DNA of 64,000 nt from Lachnospiraceae bacterium (lineage in GTDB: Bacteria; Bacillota; Clostridia; Lachnospirales; Lachnospiraceae): NCBI GenBank assembly GCA_015057825.1, contig SVDN01000010.1, positions 1 to 64,000 of the forward strand. Direction: 5' to 3'. Shown piece after piece: positions 18,430 to 27,527 of this stretch. A program made the translations under genes and the position numbers. The notes beneath the pieces were generated by a model that saw only the letters and a program-made list of their open reading frames with translations, was not told where the DNA came from and did no database searches. The stretch's first letter is position 1. Every line of letters begins with the position of its first letter.

Positions 18430-19765
18430 TCCAAGAGAAGTTGTTTTAAATGCTTTAATCGACGTTTTTGAAAAAGATAGCTTAAGCCATATAGCACTAA
18501 GAAATGCCCTTAAGGGAGATTTTTCAAAAAGCGAACGAAGCTTTATAACAAGACTTTTAGAAGGGACAATTGAACAGGCGATTTATTTGGATTTTGTTAT
18601 TGATGTTTTTTCAAAGACAAAAAGCGAAAAGATGAAGCCATTTATCAGAAACGCCCTAAGACAAGCCGTATTTGAGCTTGAGTTTATGGACAGCATACCG
18701 GAGCGCGCAACTTGCAACGAGACGGTAAATTTGGTTAAGGCATCGAAGTTTTCGCCCCTTTCGGGATTTGTTAACGGTGTACTGAGAAGCATTGCAGGAG
18801 ATTTAGCGGAGGGCAAAACAAAGATTTCAGAAGCCTATAACAAACTGTCCGAAGATGAAAAGCTTGAAATCGACTATCGTCTTCCTATCTGGATTATTAA
18901 AAAATGGAGCAAGGATTACGGTAAAGAAAAGGCTCTTAGGCTTGCAAAGGCAAGCATTTCGTCAAATGATAAAATAAGCGTTAGAATGAATCTTTCCAAG
19001 GCCGACAAAGAAAGCATCAAAAAGATGCTTACAGACCAAGGGCTTGAGATTGAAGATATGCCCTATGTATCAGGTCTTTACTTGTGGGGCTTTGATAGAC
19101 TTGATGAGCTTAAGGCTTTTAAAGAAGGATATATTCAGCCCCAGGATTTAAGCAGTATGCTAGTGGGAATAATAGCGGCTCCTAAAAAAGGCGATTTTTG
19201 CATGGATCTTTGTGCCGCACCCGGTGGTAAATCCCTTCATCTTGCGGATTTGGGAGCCAAGGTTTTAAGCTTTGACCAATCACAAAACAAGGTGGATTTA
19301 ATAAATGAAAACATCAAAAGAAGCGGCCTTGACAATATAGAAGCAAGAGTCGGTGATGCAACTTGCTTTAACGAAAGCCTTAAAGAAAGCGCGGATTTGG
19401 TCCTTGTGGATGCGCCTTGTTCGGGACTGGGAGTCCTTGCAAAAAAGACAGATATTAAATACAAAACCAAACAGATAGATATAAAAACATTATCGGAACT
19501 TCAAAAAAGCATTTTAAAAAATGCTTACGAGTATTTAAAAGTCGGCGGTGTGTTGATTTACAGCACATGTACCGTAAACAAAAACGAAAATGATAAAAAT
19601 GTTGAATGGCTTTTAAAGGAGTTTGACCTTGAAGCCGATGATTTAAACTTGTATTTGCCCAAAGAACTTGTGACAGAGACTGCAAAAGACGGCTATATAC
19701 AGCTTTTCCAAGGGGAGTTTCCGGGAGACGGATTTTTTATATCACGCATGATTAAAAAAGGTTAA
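18416..19765 (+). CDS. rsmB: 16S rRNA (cytosine-967-C5) methyltransferase RsmB
   Basis: A 449-residue protein with an N-terminal NusB-like RNA-binding domain (residues 1-140) and a C-terminal Rossmann methyltransferase. SAM binding is DLCAAPGGKSLHLADLG; the catalytic motifs are VDAPCSGLGVL and YSTCTVNKNEN, whose Cys residues carry out methyl transfer and release. The start lies within the end of fmt; ATG 18416 or TTG 18419 sit behind TCGGAGGAAA, and TTG has the better spacing. ATG 18392 is in frame but has no binding site. Confidence 0.92.
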   Translation: MLKNNPREVVLNALIDVFEKDSLSHIALRNALKGDFSKSERSFITRLLEGTIEQAIYLDFVIDVFSKTKSEKMKPFIRNALRQAVFELEFMDSIPERATCNETVNLVKASKFSPLSGFVNGVLRSIAGDLAEGKTKISEAYNKLSEDEKLEIDYRLPIWIIKKWSKDYGKEKALRLAKASISSNDKISVRMNLSKADKESIKKMLTDQGLEIEDMPYVSGLYLWGFDRLDELKAFKEGYIQPQDLSSMLVGIIAAPKKGDFCMDLCAAPGGKSLHLADLGAKVLSFDQSQNKVDLINENIKRSGLDNIEARVGDATCFNESLKESADLVLVDAPCSGLGVLAKKTDIKYKTKQIDIKTLSELQKSILKNAYEYLKVGGVLIYSTCTVNKNENDKNVEWLLKEFDLEADDLNLYLPKELVTETAKDGYIQLFQGEFPGDGFFISRMIKKG

Positions 19766-19775
19766 AGGCATTTGA

Positions 19776-20810
19776 ATGGTTGACATAAAATCATTAAACT
19801 TAGATGAATTAACGAATTTAATAGTTGAGGAGGGATTTAAGAAATTCCGCGCAAAACAGGCCTATGACTGGATGCACAAAAAGTGCGTGGAATCAGTGGA
19901 GGAAATGAGCAATATTCCCGGCGACCTAAAAGAATGGATAAGCGGGGAATGCGACTTTTGTCATATAAAAATCGCGGATGTTCTTACATCGGGGATTGAC
20001 GGTACAAAAAAGTACCTCTTTGAACTTGCCGACGGCAACGTCATAGAAAGCGTTTTTATGCGCTACAAACACGGTAACAGCGTTTGCATATCATCTCAGG
20101 TAGGCTGCAGAATGGGATGCAAGTTTTGCGCCTCAACCTTGGGCGGCTTGGTAAGAAATCTAAGTCCGGCGGAAATGCTTGAACAGATTTACGAAATAAG
20201 CAAGGATACCGGCGAAAGAGTAAGCAATGTGGTTGTTATGGGAAGCGGCGAACCCCTGGACAACTTCGACAATATATGTAAATTCATAGAACTTTTGACA
20301 GATGAAAATGGCTTGAATATTAGTCAGAGAAATATTACAATATCAACGTGTGGGATTGTGCCCAAAATTAAGGAACTTGCGCAAAAGAATTATCAAATAA
20401 CACTTGCTCTTTCACTTCACGCAACAACGGATGAAAAGAGAAAAGAGATAATGCCCATTGCCAATTCCTACACAATAGAAGAGATTCTTGACGCCTGTCG
20501 TTATTATTTTGATAAAACGGGCAGGAGAGTTACATTTGAATACAGCCTTGCAAAAGGCGTAAACGATTCTTTTGAAGATGCGAAAAGGTTGGTATCTTTG
20601 GTAAAAAATATCAACTCTCATGTTAATCTTATCCCTGTAAATCCCGTAAAGGAAAGGAATTTCAGCGCATCGGACAAGAAAAATGTGGAAGCTTTTAAAA
20701 AAGTTTTGGAGGATAACAAAATCAATGCAACAGTTCGCAGGGAAATGGGCAGAGACATTAACGGAGCCTGCGGACAGCTCAGAAGAGATTATATAAAGAA
20801 AAACACTTAA
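19776..20810 (+). CDS. rlmN: 23S rRNA (A2503-C2)/tRNA methyltransferase RlmN, radical SAM
   Basis: A 344-residue radical-SAM enzyme. The cluster motif CRMGCKFCAST (CxxxCxxC) follows SSQVG, and GSGEPLDNFDNI and SLHATTDEKR are family signatures. The C-terminal GRDINGACGQL carries the Cys that receives the methyl group from the conserved Cys of the active site. It methylates A2503 of 23S rRNA and A37 of some tRNAs. It lies 10 bp after rsmB. Confidence 0.95.
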   Translation: MVDIKSLNLDELTNLIVEEGFKKFRAKQAYDWMHKKCVESVEEMSNIPGDLKEWISGECDFCHIKIADVLTSGIDGTKKYLFELADGNVIESVFMRYKHGNSVCISSQVGCRMGCKFCASTLGGLVRNLSPAEMLEQIYEISKDTGERVSNVVVMGSGEPLDNFDNICKFIELLTDENGLNISQRNITISTCGIVPKIKELAQKNYQITLALSLHATTDEKRKEIMPIANSYTIEEILDACRYYFDKTGRRVTFEYSLAKGVNDSFEDAKRLVSLVKNINSHVNLIPVNPVKERNFSASDKKNVEAFKKVLEDNKINATVRREMGRDINGACGQLRRDYIKKNT

Positions 20811-20833
20811 CTGCACTATAAGCGGAGGACAAA

Positions 20834-21553
20834 ATGGAAGCTTACATGATGACAGACGTGGGAATGAAGCGATCGTCAAACCAAGACTACGTTTTCAAAA
20901 CCACAGACCCCATAGGGGCGCTTCCGAACTTGTTTTTATTGGCTGACGGAATGGGTGGTTACAAAGGCGGAGAAGTGGCGTCGAAAGATACGGTGGAGAA
21001 AATGTGCGACTATATCGAAAACGCTGCTTCATCGTCCATTGTGGAAATTTTAACCGGAGCGGCAAAGGCCGCAAACTCGGCCATTATCAAAAAGGCAAGT
21101 GATTCGGAAATATTAAAGAATATGGGAACAACCATTGTTGCGGCCACAATTGAGGGCGACAACATGACTGTGTTAAATGTCGGTGACAGCAGGCTTTATA
21201 TTGTTGATGACGATATAAGGCAGATTACCCATGACCATTCCTATGTTGCGGAGATGGTCAGCGCAGGTGCCATAACAAAAGAGCAGGCCAAAAATCACAG
21301 CGATCGCAATAAGATTACCAGAGCGGTAGGTGCTGAGTCGCGCTTAAACCCCGATGTTTTTGAGGTTGCTTTGAAAAAAGGCGACAAAGTATTGCTGTGC
21401 TCGGACGGTCTTTACAATATGGTAGATGATGATATAATAAAATCCGTTTTGAACAGCGAAAAAACCGTGCCGGGCGCTGCGAAAAAATTGGTGGAATTGG
21501 CCAACAAAAACGGCGGGGACGACAATGTGTCGGTAGTAATCATCAATATTTAA
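20834..21553 (+). CDS. prpC: PP2C-type Ser/Thr phosphatase PrpC (Stp)
   Basis: A 239-residue metal-dependent phosphatase that reverses PrkC phosphorylation. Metal-binding motifs are ADGMGGYKGGEVAS, VGDSRLYI, DGLYNMVDDDII and GGDDNVSVVII in the usual order; the N-terminal DVGMKRSSNQD is also conserved. It sits immediately before prkC, the standard pairing in Firmicutes. The start follows AGCGGAGG. Confidence 0.94.
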   Translation: MEAYMMTDVGMKRSSNQDYVFKTTDPIGALPNLFLLADGMGGYKGGEVASKDTVEKMCDYIENAASSSIVEILTGAAKAANSAIIKKASDSEILKNMGTTIVAATIEGDNMTVLNVGDSRLYIVDDDIRQITHDHSYVAEMVSAGAITKEQAKNHSDRNKITRAVGAESRLNPDVFEVALKKGDKVLLCSDGLYNMVDDDIIKSVLNSEKTVPGAAKKLVELANKNGGDDNVSVVIINI

Positions 21554-21575
21554 TATTTTTTAAGGAGATTTAAAA

Positions 21576-23699
21576 ATGCTTAAACCGGGAAGCTTTATAG
21601 CTGATAGATACGAAATATTGGAAAGAGTAGGCTCAGGCGGAATGTCTGAAGTTTACAAGGCAAAATGCCATAAGCTCAACAGAAATGTTGCGATTAAAAT
21701 CTTAAAAGAAGAATTTGCCGAAGATAAAAGCTTTGTAACAAAATTCAAAACGGAGGCTCAGGCCGTTGCGGGACTTGTGCATCCAAATATCGTTAATGTT
21801 TATGATGTAGGGGAAGACCAGGGCTATTACTATATCGTAATGGAATATATTGAGGGAATTACCCTTAAACAGTACATCGAAAAGAAGGGCCAGCTTGCAA
21901 TCAAAGAATCCGTAAGCATCGCCATTCAGGTGGCACAGGGTATTGAAGCCGCTCATAACAATAACATTGTTCACAGAGACATTAAACCGCAAAACATCCT
22001 TATTTCCAGAGAAGGAAAGGTTAAGGTTACGGACTTTGGTATTGCAAGGGTTGCCACAACGGACACAATCGATGCAAATACTGTAGGAAGTGTACATTAC
22101 ATTTCGCCGGAACAGGCAAGAGGCGGTTTCGTTGACTCCCGTACGGACATTTATTCTCTCGGTATTACTTTATACGAGATGGTTACGGGACGTGTGCCTT
22201 TTGACGGAAACAATAATGTATCCATCGCCCTTAAACACATTCAGGACGAAATGGTTCCCGCAAATGAGCTTGTGCCATCGGTTCCTATCAGTGTTGAAAA
22301 AATAATAGAAAAATGTACGCAAAAGAAGCCGGATAACCGTTATTCCAAGATTTCGGCTCTCCTTGCGGATCTTAAAAAATCTCTTATTATGCCTAACGAA
22401 GACTTCGTTATGATGGCAGCCGAAACACCGACGGACGAAACAGTTATGATGAGTCCGGAAGAGGCTGCAGAACTTAAAAACGCAAAACGTCGACACTATG
22501 ATGATTTTGATGATGACGACGATGATTATGATGATGAAGACGACGATGAGGATTATGACGACTTCGACGATGATTATGATGACGAAGACGACGAAAGAGC
22601 GGGTCTTGGTAAAGTTAACAAGAAAATGGACAAGCTTGTTATGATCGGCGGTATCTGCGCTGCGGCAATAGTTGTTATCATTCTTATTGTTATCGTTGTT
22701 TCAAATGTAAACGGCGGATGTGCGGGAAGCTCAAAATCAGGTACAGAGACGGAAGACCAAAGCGGAATGGCCGAGGTACCGAACGTAGTGGGCAAAAACG
22801 TTGAAGAAGACGATGTTGAGGGAATCCTTACAAAAGCGGGATTTAAAGTTAAATTCCAATATAAAGAAAGCAATACCGTTGAAGACGGTTATGTTATTTC
22901 ACAAAGCGAAGAAGCAGGTTCAATGGTTAAGAAGGGTACAAAGATTACCGTTGTGGTAAGCGGCGGTAAGGAAGATGTTGCCGTAACGGACGTTGTTGGA
23001 CAGGATAAAGACAAAGCCGTTGCAGCCCTTAAAGAAGCGGGCTTTGACGTTGAAGTAAAAGCGGAATACAACGACAGTGTTGAAATAAATAAAGTAATAA
23101 GCACAGACCCTGCAGCAGGTAAAACCGTTGCATACGGCTCTACAGTTACTGTAACCGTAAGCCGCGGACCGGAAAATAATTCGGATGCGAAAGTCCCTAA
23201 CCTTTTGGGATCAACAGATGCACAGGCCAGAGCAAAACTTGAAGCTGTGGGACTTGTACTTGGAGATGTAAGCTATTCCGAAACAAGCAATTCGGCAGAC
23301 TTCGGAAAAGTTATAAGCCAGAGCTATGATGCAAACGCATCGTTACCTGCGGGTACAGCTGTGGGAATTACTTTGGGTAAGGAGGCAGAAACCGCTGCCC
23401 CGACATATAAAGCAACCGTTAAATTTACAATAAGTGATCCGACAGGGGCAAATTCAGCTTTGGAACTGGATGGTTCAACAGCTGTCAATGTTACAATTTC
23501 AGGTTCGGTTTCGGGTGGCGGAACGGATTCTGAAACAGTGAGTATAAAAACAATTAATGAAATTCCGCAATCATATAAAACAATAACTTTTACGGGATTG
23601 ACATCAAATGTTTCATCAGCAACGGTTGAGTTGACGGCAAACGGCAGGTCATATGCAATCCCATCAACTGATATTACCGTTGATTGTGCGAAGGAATAG
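21576..23699 (+). CDS. prkC: PASTA-domain Ser/Thr protein kinase PrkC (Stk1/PknB family)
   Basis: A 707-residue membrane kinase. The Hanks-type catalytic domain (about 10-270) has GSGGMSEVYKA, the Lys in VAIKIL, VHRDIKPQNIL and DFGIAR. An Asp/Glu/Tyr/Phe-only stretch of about 35 residues (306-341) lies just before the transmembrane helix (about 352-375). Three extracellular PASTA repeats start near 398, 467 and 537 (VPNVVGK, VTDVVGQ, VPNLLGS) and bind muropeptides. A further Thr/Ser-rich extracellular domain (about 606-707) is not typical. The acidic juxtamembrane tract corresponds to a GATGAC-rich low-complexity DNA stretch at 22495-22600. It regulates wall growth and division. Confidence 0.93.
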   Translation: MLKPGSFIADRYEILERVGSGGMSEVYKAKCHKLNRNVAIKILKEEFAEDKSFVTKFKTEAQAVAGLVHPNIVNVYDVGEDQGYYYIVMEYIEGITLKQYIEKKGQLAIKESVSIAIQVAQGIEAAHNNNIVHRDIKPQNILISREGKVKVTDFGIARVATTDTIDANTVGSVHYISPEQARGGFVDSRTDIYSLGITLYEMVTGRVPFDGNNNVSIALKHIQDEMVPANELVPSVPISVEKIIEKCTQKKPDNRYSKISALLADLKKSLIMPNEDFVMMAAETPTDETVMMSPEEAAELKNAKRRHYDDFDDDDDDYDDEDDDEDYDDFDDDYDDEDDERAGLGKVNKKMDKLVMIGGICAAAIVVIILIVIVVSNVNGGCAGSSKSGTETEDQSGMAEVPNVVGKNVEEDDVEGILTKAGFKVKFQYKESNTVEDGYVISQSEEAGSMVKKGTKITVVVSGGKEDVAVTDVVGQDKDKAVAALKEAGFDVEVKAEYNDSVEINKVISTDPAAGKTVAYGSTVTVTVSRGPENNSDAKVPNLLGSTDAQARAKLEAVGLVLGDVSYSETSNSADFGKVISQSYDANASLPAGTAVGITLGKEAETAAPTYKATVKFTISDPTGANSALELDGSTAVNVTISGSVSGGGTDSETVSIKTINEIPQSYKTITFTGLTSNVSSATVELTANGRSYAIPSTDITVDCAKE

Positions 23700-23707
23700 T
23701 TCATTAA

Positions 23708-24643
23708 ATGCAAGGAAAAATCATTAAAGGAATTGCCGGTTTTTATTATGTTCACGTTGTGGGCAAAGGAATATACGAATCTAAGGCTAAGGGTGCGTTC
23801 AGAAATGAACGCATTAAGCCTTTAGTAGGCGATAATGTTGAAATAGATATAATCGACGAAAATGCTAAAATCGGCAACATTAAAAAGATTTTAAAAAGAA
23901 AAAACAGCCTTATCAGGCCTGCGGTTGCAAATATCGATCAGGCAATGATTGTGTTTGCCTTAAAAGACCCGGATCCGGCCCTTAATCTTTTGGACAGATT
24001 TTTGGTTCTTATGGAAATGCAAGGTGTTAAAACAGTCATTTGTTTCAATAAATCGGATTTGGTAACTGAACTTAGTCTTGAGGAAAGCAGTTTGAAAACT
24101 TACAAGACGGGGGCTAAGGCAGATCAAAGTTATGTTGAGTACATAGCAAGCATTTATGAAAAAGCAGGCTATGAGGTGATTATTACAAGTACCAAGGAAG
24201 ACGAAAACATCGACTTGGTAAAAAAAGCTTTAAAGTCCAAAACAACGGCATTTGCCGGACCGTCCGGTGTGGGAAAAAGTTCTATGTTAAATGCCATAAT
24301 GCCGGAAGCGGATTCCGAAACCGGCGAAATTTCCAAAAAACTTGGCAGAGGAAAACATACAACAAGGCATTCCGAGATTTTTAATCTTGAAGGGGACACA
24401 TATATTATGGATACACCGGGATTTTCATCCCTTGACCTGTCCATGATAAAGCCCGAGGAGCTTAAAAACTATTATCCGGAGTTTGTAAAAGAAGAAGACT
24501 ATTGCAAGTTTGCGGGTTGTCTTCATTTAAACGAGCCGGTTTGCGGAGTGAAAGATGCATTGGAAGAAGGCAGAATAAGCCTTGAAAGATATGAAAATTA
24601 CAAGCTTCTTTATGAAGAGCTTAAGCAAGTAAAAAGATATTAA
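23708..24643 (+). CDS. rsgA: Ribosome small-subunit GTPase RsgA
   Basis: A 311-residue circularly permuted GTPase that checks 30S maturation. An N-terminal OB fold (1-70) precedes the permuted G motifs: CFNKSDLV (G4), GPSGVGKSSMLNAI (G1), TTRHSEIF (G2) and DTPGFSSLDL (G3). The C-terminal zinc knuckle is CKFAGCLHLNEPVCGVK. It follows prkC by 8 bp, the same order as in many Firmicutes. Confidence 0.94.
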   Translation: MQGKIIKGIAGFYYVHVVGKGIYESKAKGAFRNERIKPLVGDNVEIDIIDENAKIGNIKKILKRKNSLIRPAVANIDQAMIVFALKDPDPALNLLDRFLVLMEMQGVKTVICFNKSDLVTELSLEESSLKTYKTGAKADQSYVEYIASIYEKAGYEVIITSTKEDENIDLVKKALKSKTTAFAGPSGVGKSSMLNAIMPEADSETGEISKKLGRGKHTTRHSEIFNLEGDTYIMDTPGFSSLDLSMIKPEELKNYYPEFVKEEDYCKFAGCLHLNEPVCGVKDALEEGRISLERYENYKLLYEELKQVKRY

Positions 24644-24712
24644 AATATTAGTGGATTAAGTGTTACATTAGGTTAACATAATATAGCAAATATAAAGATA
24701 GGAATATTTAAG

Positions 24713-25363
24713 ATGAAAAACATTTTAGCGCCATCTATTTTGGCATCGGATTTTACAAAGTTGGGAGAAGAGCTTGCGGCAATTGACAGAGCCGGAGCCG
24801 AATATGTCCATATAGATGTTATGGACGGAAGTTTCGTGCCGAGTATTTCATACGGAATGCCGGTTATCAAGTCCATCAGAAAGGTTACAAATCGCGTTTT
24901 TGACGTGCATCTTATGATTGCCGCACCGGACAGATATTTAAAAGACTTTAAAGACAGCGGAGCCGACATAATCACGGTTCATGCTGAAGCTTGCACACAT
25001 CTCGACAGAACATTGCAGGCAATCAAAGACCTTGGATGTAAGGCTGCCGTTGCACTTAATCCTGCAACACCTCTTTGCTCGATTGAATATGTTCTTGAAA
25101 AATGCGACATGATTCTTATAATGAGCGTGAATCCGGGCTTCGGAGGTCAAAAATACATTTCTTATTGCACGGATAAAATCAAAAAGCTTCGTGCCATGTT
25201 AAATGAGCGCGGTCTTGATACAGATATTGAAGTAGACGGCGGCATAACCCTTGACAATGTAAAAGAAATCCTTGATGCAGGCGCAAACGTAATCGTAGCC
25301 GGCTCAGCGATATTTAAAGATACAAAAGCCAATACCGAGAAGTTTATGGAAATACTTGCATAG
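24713..25363 (+). CDS. rpe: Ribulose-phosphate 3-epimerase
   Basis: A 216-residue TIM-barrel enzyme of the pentose phosphate pathway that interconverts ribulose 5-phosphate and xylulose 5-phosphate. It starts [17 protein letters not shown] and has [29 protein letters not shown] and [13 protein letters not shown], giving the metal His/Asp ligands and the phosphate site. In many Firmicutes thiN follows directly; here thiN lies 14 kb away. Confidence 0.95.
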   Translation: MKNILAPSILASDFTKLGEELAAIDRAGAEYVHIDVMDGSFVPSISYGMPVIKSIRKVTNRVFDVHLMIAAPDRYLKDFKDSGADIITVHAEACTHLDRTLQAIKDLGCKAAVALNPATPLCSIEYVLEKCDMILIMSVNPGFGGQKYISYCTDKIKKLRAMLNERGLDTDIEVDGGITLDNVKEILDAGANVIVAGSAIFKDTKANTEKFMEILA

Positions 25364-25434
25364 ATTTTTTAGACTGTATTGCTAAAAGATTTAAATTTGA
25401 CATTTTAGATATAATGGCATATTATAATAATATA

Positions 25435-25526
25435 AAAAAAGAGTTACCTGGTAAGTGGTAGCCTTTCAAAAAATGTTAGTTTTTAAGTAACCACTATCTT
25501 TTGAACCGGAGAGTGGTTACTTTTTT
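25435..25526 (+). ncRNA. Predicted antisense RNA (antitoxin) of module A
   Basis: Expected to start about 10 bp after the plus-strand promoter and to end at a terminator with 9-bp stem GTAACCACT (25487-25495)/AGTGGTTAC (25512-25520) and six T. Its last 10 nt overlap the end of the minus-strand toxin ORF, so the two RNAs are complementary at their 3' parts. Confidence 0.55.
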
Positions 25527-25606
25527 ATGTGTCTGCCTACAGCAATGCCAAAAGCAAAAACCGTTATGGTATAACCAAGAACAGCAATAAGACTTTCTAT
25601 TTCCAT
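25517..25606 (-). CDS. Small hydrophobic peptide, holin-like type I toxin candidate (module A)
   Basis: A 29-residue ORF too short for usual gene calling. It starts MEIESLIAVLGYTITVFA and ends VGRHIKK: one membrane-spanning stretch and a basic tail, as in type I toxins. AAGGTGGTG lies 8 bp upstream of the chosen ATG; another in-frame ATG at 25612 is too close to that site. The binding site is in the hairpin CCTTTC-ATTC-GAAAGG on the transcript (25618-25633), which would block translation until remodelled. Related to the peptides of modules B and C (shared LIAVL and GR..KK). Confidence 0.6.
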   Translation of the reverse strand: MEIESLIAVLGYTITVFAFGIAVGRHIKK

Positions 25607-25775
25607 GGGCATCACCACCTTTCGAATGAAAGGCTAACCACCTACCGCTACCGGTAACTCCGTGAATTATTATAACTTAAATCGAACAAAAGTTCAATGA
25701 AATTATTGCAGAAAAATCATATTTTTCAATGATTTGGATATAAAGCAACTGTTAGTCATATGGAGTGGTTGACGC

Positions 25776-25803
25776 TTGCTTTTTTCTGTATTTTCTATAT
25801 AAT
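25776..25803 (+). promoter_or_regulatory. Promoter of the Dlt-like cluster
   Basis: TATAAT (25798-25803) with TTGCTT (25776-25781) at 16 bp. A TTGACG 7 bp further upstream is too distant. Transcription would begin about 25 bp before the start codon. Confidence 0.5.
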
Positions 25804-25834
25804 ATGATAGGGTAAAAAAACAGGAGAGATTATT

Positions 25835-27361
25835 ATGACAAACATATTAGAATATCTTGAAAGTGCTGCAGAGAATTATCCTGAAAAAACAGCACTTATA
25901 GACGACAAAACAAATCATACTTATAAGGAATTTGTAAACAGATCAAAAGAAATCGGATCATATTTTGCAAAAGATGGCATAGAGAGAAAGCCTGTAGCAT
26001 GCTTTATGGAAAAATCCGTTGAAACTTTAGAGCTTTTTATGGGCGTTATTTATGCGGGCGGTTTTTATTGCTTAATCGATCCCACATTTCCAAAGGAGCG
26101 AATCGAAAACATTTTAAAGGTTTTGCAACCGAAATATGTTGTTACGAGAAATGCTCTTTACGGCGAGCAAAAAGAAAAGTTGGAGGCTGCGGCCGGCGCC
26201 GACCATAGCTTTGAAATAGTTGATTTAGATGATATTAAGGCCGATGTGGATGATGAAGTCCTTGCAAAAGTAAGAGCTCAGGCCTTGGATATCGATCCGC
26301 TTTATTGCAACTTTACATCCGGTTCCACCGGTGTGCCAAAGGGCGTAGTGGTTAACCACCGCTCAACAATCGATTTTATCGAAAACTTTGCGGAACTTTT
26401 TGATTTCAGCGAAGATGACGTAATAGCAAATCAGGCACCTTTTGATTTTGATGTTTCCGTAAAAGATATATATACAGCCCTTAAATGCGCATCAACACTT
26501 GTAATCATTCCAAAAGCGTTTTTCTCACAGCCGAACAAGGTTATAGACATGCTTTACGATAACAAGGTAACATCACTTACATGGGCGGTTTCGGCTCTTT
26601 GCATGCTTGTAAGATTGCATGCCCTTAAGTATAAGGTACCGCCTGCAATCAAAAAGATTCTGTTCAGCGGCGAAATGATGCCTATCAAGCAGCTTAATCA
26701 GTGGAGAAGCGTTTATCCGGATGCGATGTTTGTAAATCTTTACGGACCGACTGAAATCACATGCAATTGTACATATCATGTGCTTGACAGAGAATACGTT
26801 GACGGGGAAAAAATACCTGCGGGTATTGCATTCCCTAACGAAAAGGTATTCTTGCTTGATGACGAGGATAAGGAAGTTACCGCTATCGGTGAAAGCGGAG
26901 AAATCTGCGTTTCGGGAACAGCAGTTGCAATCGGTTATTACAACAACAAAGAAGTTACGGACAAGGTATTCAGACAAAATCCTTTAAATCCGTACTTCTA
27001 TGAGAGAATATACTGCACGGGAGATCTTGGATATTACGGAGAAGACGGACTTCTTTATTTTGTGGGAAGAAAAGACTTCCAGATTAAACATATGGGACAC
27101 CGTATCGAATTGGAAGAAGTTGAAACGGCGCTTAATGCAGTATCGATAGTTGAAAGATCTTGCTGCTATTTTGACGAGGTTAAAAACAAAATCGTGGCTT
27201 GCTACATCGGAAGCGACGACAAAGGCGCAATTATCGAAGAAATGAAGAAGAAAGTGCCTGAGTTTATGATTCCCAACAAGTTTGTTAAAATAGATGATTT
27301 CCCGCTTACAAAAAACGGTAAAATAGACAGGAAGCTTCTTCGTGAAATGGTTTCAAAATAA
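25835..27361 (+). CDS. DltA-like amino-acid adenylating enzyme (carrier-protein ligase)
   Basis: A 508-residue member of the AMP-forming acyl-adenylate family. Core motifs: FTSGSTGVPKGVVVNH (A3), YGPTEITCNCTYH (A5), YCTGDLGYYGEDGLLYFVGR (A7/A8) and LTKNGKIDRKLL with the catalytic Lys (A10). Length and motif set match DltA, which activates D-alanine and loads it on DltC. Its neighbours are a carrier protein, an MBOAT acyltransferase and an SGNH protein, completing a Dlt-like pathway for attaching an aminoacyl group to a surface polymer. The PLP decarboxylase gene next door suggests the residue may not be plain D-alanine. The substrate pocket was not decoded. Confidence 0.82.
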   Translation: MTNILEYLESAAENYPEKTALIDDKTNHTYKEFVNRSKEIGSYFAKDGIERKPVACFMEKSVETLELFMGVIYAGGFYCLIDPTFPKERIENILKVLQPKYVVTRNALYGEQKEKLEAAAGADHSFEIVDLDDIKADVDDEVLAKVRAQALDIDPLYCNFTSGSTGVPKGVVVNHRSTIDFIENFAELFDFSEDDVIANQAPFDFDVSVKDIYTALKCASTLVIIPKAFFSQPNKVIDMLYDNKVTSLTWAVSALCMLVRLHALKYKVPPAIKKILFSGEMMPIKQLNQWRSVYPDAMFVNLYGPTEITCNCTYHVLDREYVDGEKIPAGIAFPNEKVFLLDDEDKEVTAIGESGEICVSGTAVAIGYYNNKEVTDKVFRQNPLNPYFYERIYCTGDLGYYGEDGLLYFVGRKDFQIKHMGHRIELEEVETALNAVSIVERSCCYFDEVKNKIVACYIGSDDKGAIIEEMKKKVPEFMIPNKFVKIDDFPLTKNGKIDRKLLREMVSK

Positions 27362-27442
27362 TACATTTTTTGATTTCTTTGTATATTGTCGAAAATTGGG
27401 CATTATTATGTTTGTAACCTAAATTTAATGATAATATTACTG

Positions 27443-27470
27443 TGGACAAATCGGAAAAATAGTTTATAAT
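27443..27470 (+). promoter_or_regulatory. Promoter before the PLP decarboxylase gene
   Basis: TGGACA (27443-27448), 16-bp spacer, TATAAT (27465-27470), about 50 bp ahead of the start at 27528. Confidence 0.5.
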
Positions 27471-27527
27471 AAGTCAGATGGTGTAAATTAAGTAAAAATT
27501 TTTAAACTTTTTACACAAGGTGATTTT

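Larger units (their letters stand above)
25397..25697. repeat. Toxin-antitoxin-like module A (first of three related units)
   Basis: A unit of about 300 bp with two facing promoters. Plus strand: TTGACA 25397-25402 with TATTAT 25420-25425 (17-bp spacer) or TATAAT 25423-25428. Minus strand: TTGAAC (25697-25692), 17-bp spacer, TATAAT (25674-25669). The two predicted transcripts begin with nearly the same 25-30 nt (GAGTTACC...GGTAGCC), so the unit ends look like imperfect inverted repeats. Between them lie a 29-residue ORF on the minus strand and a terminator-ended plus-strand RNA antisense to its 3' end. Units B (39.3 kb) and C (40.9 kb) share the whole layout. Confidence 0.7.

Noticed and set aside
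25397..25697. Modules as transposon-like MITEs
   Set aside because: The ends form inverted repeats, but no target duplication is visible and the arms are explained as 5' transcript sequence; spread as elements is left only as a possibility.
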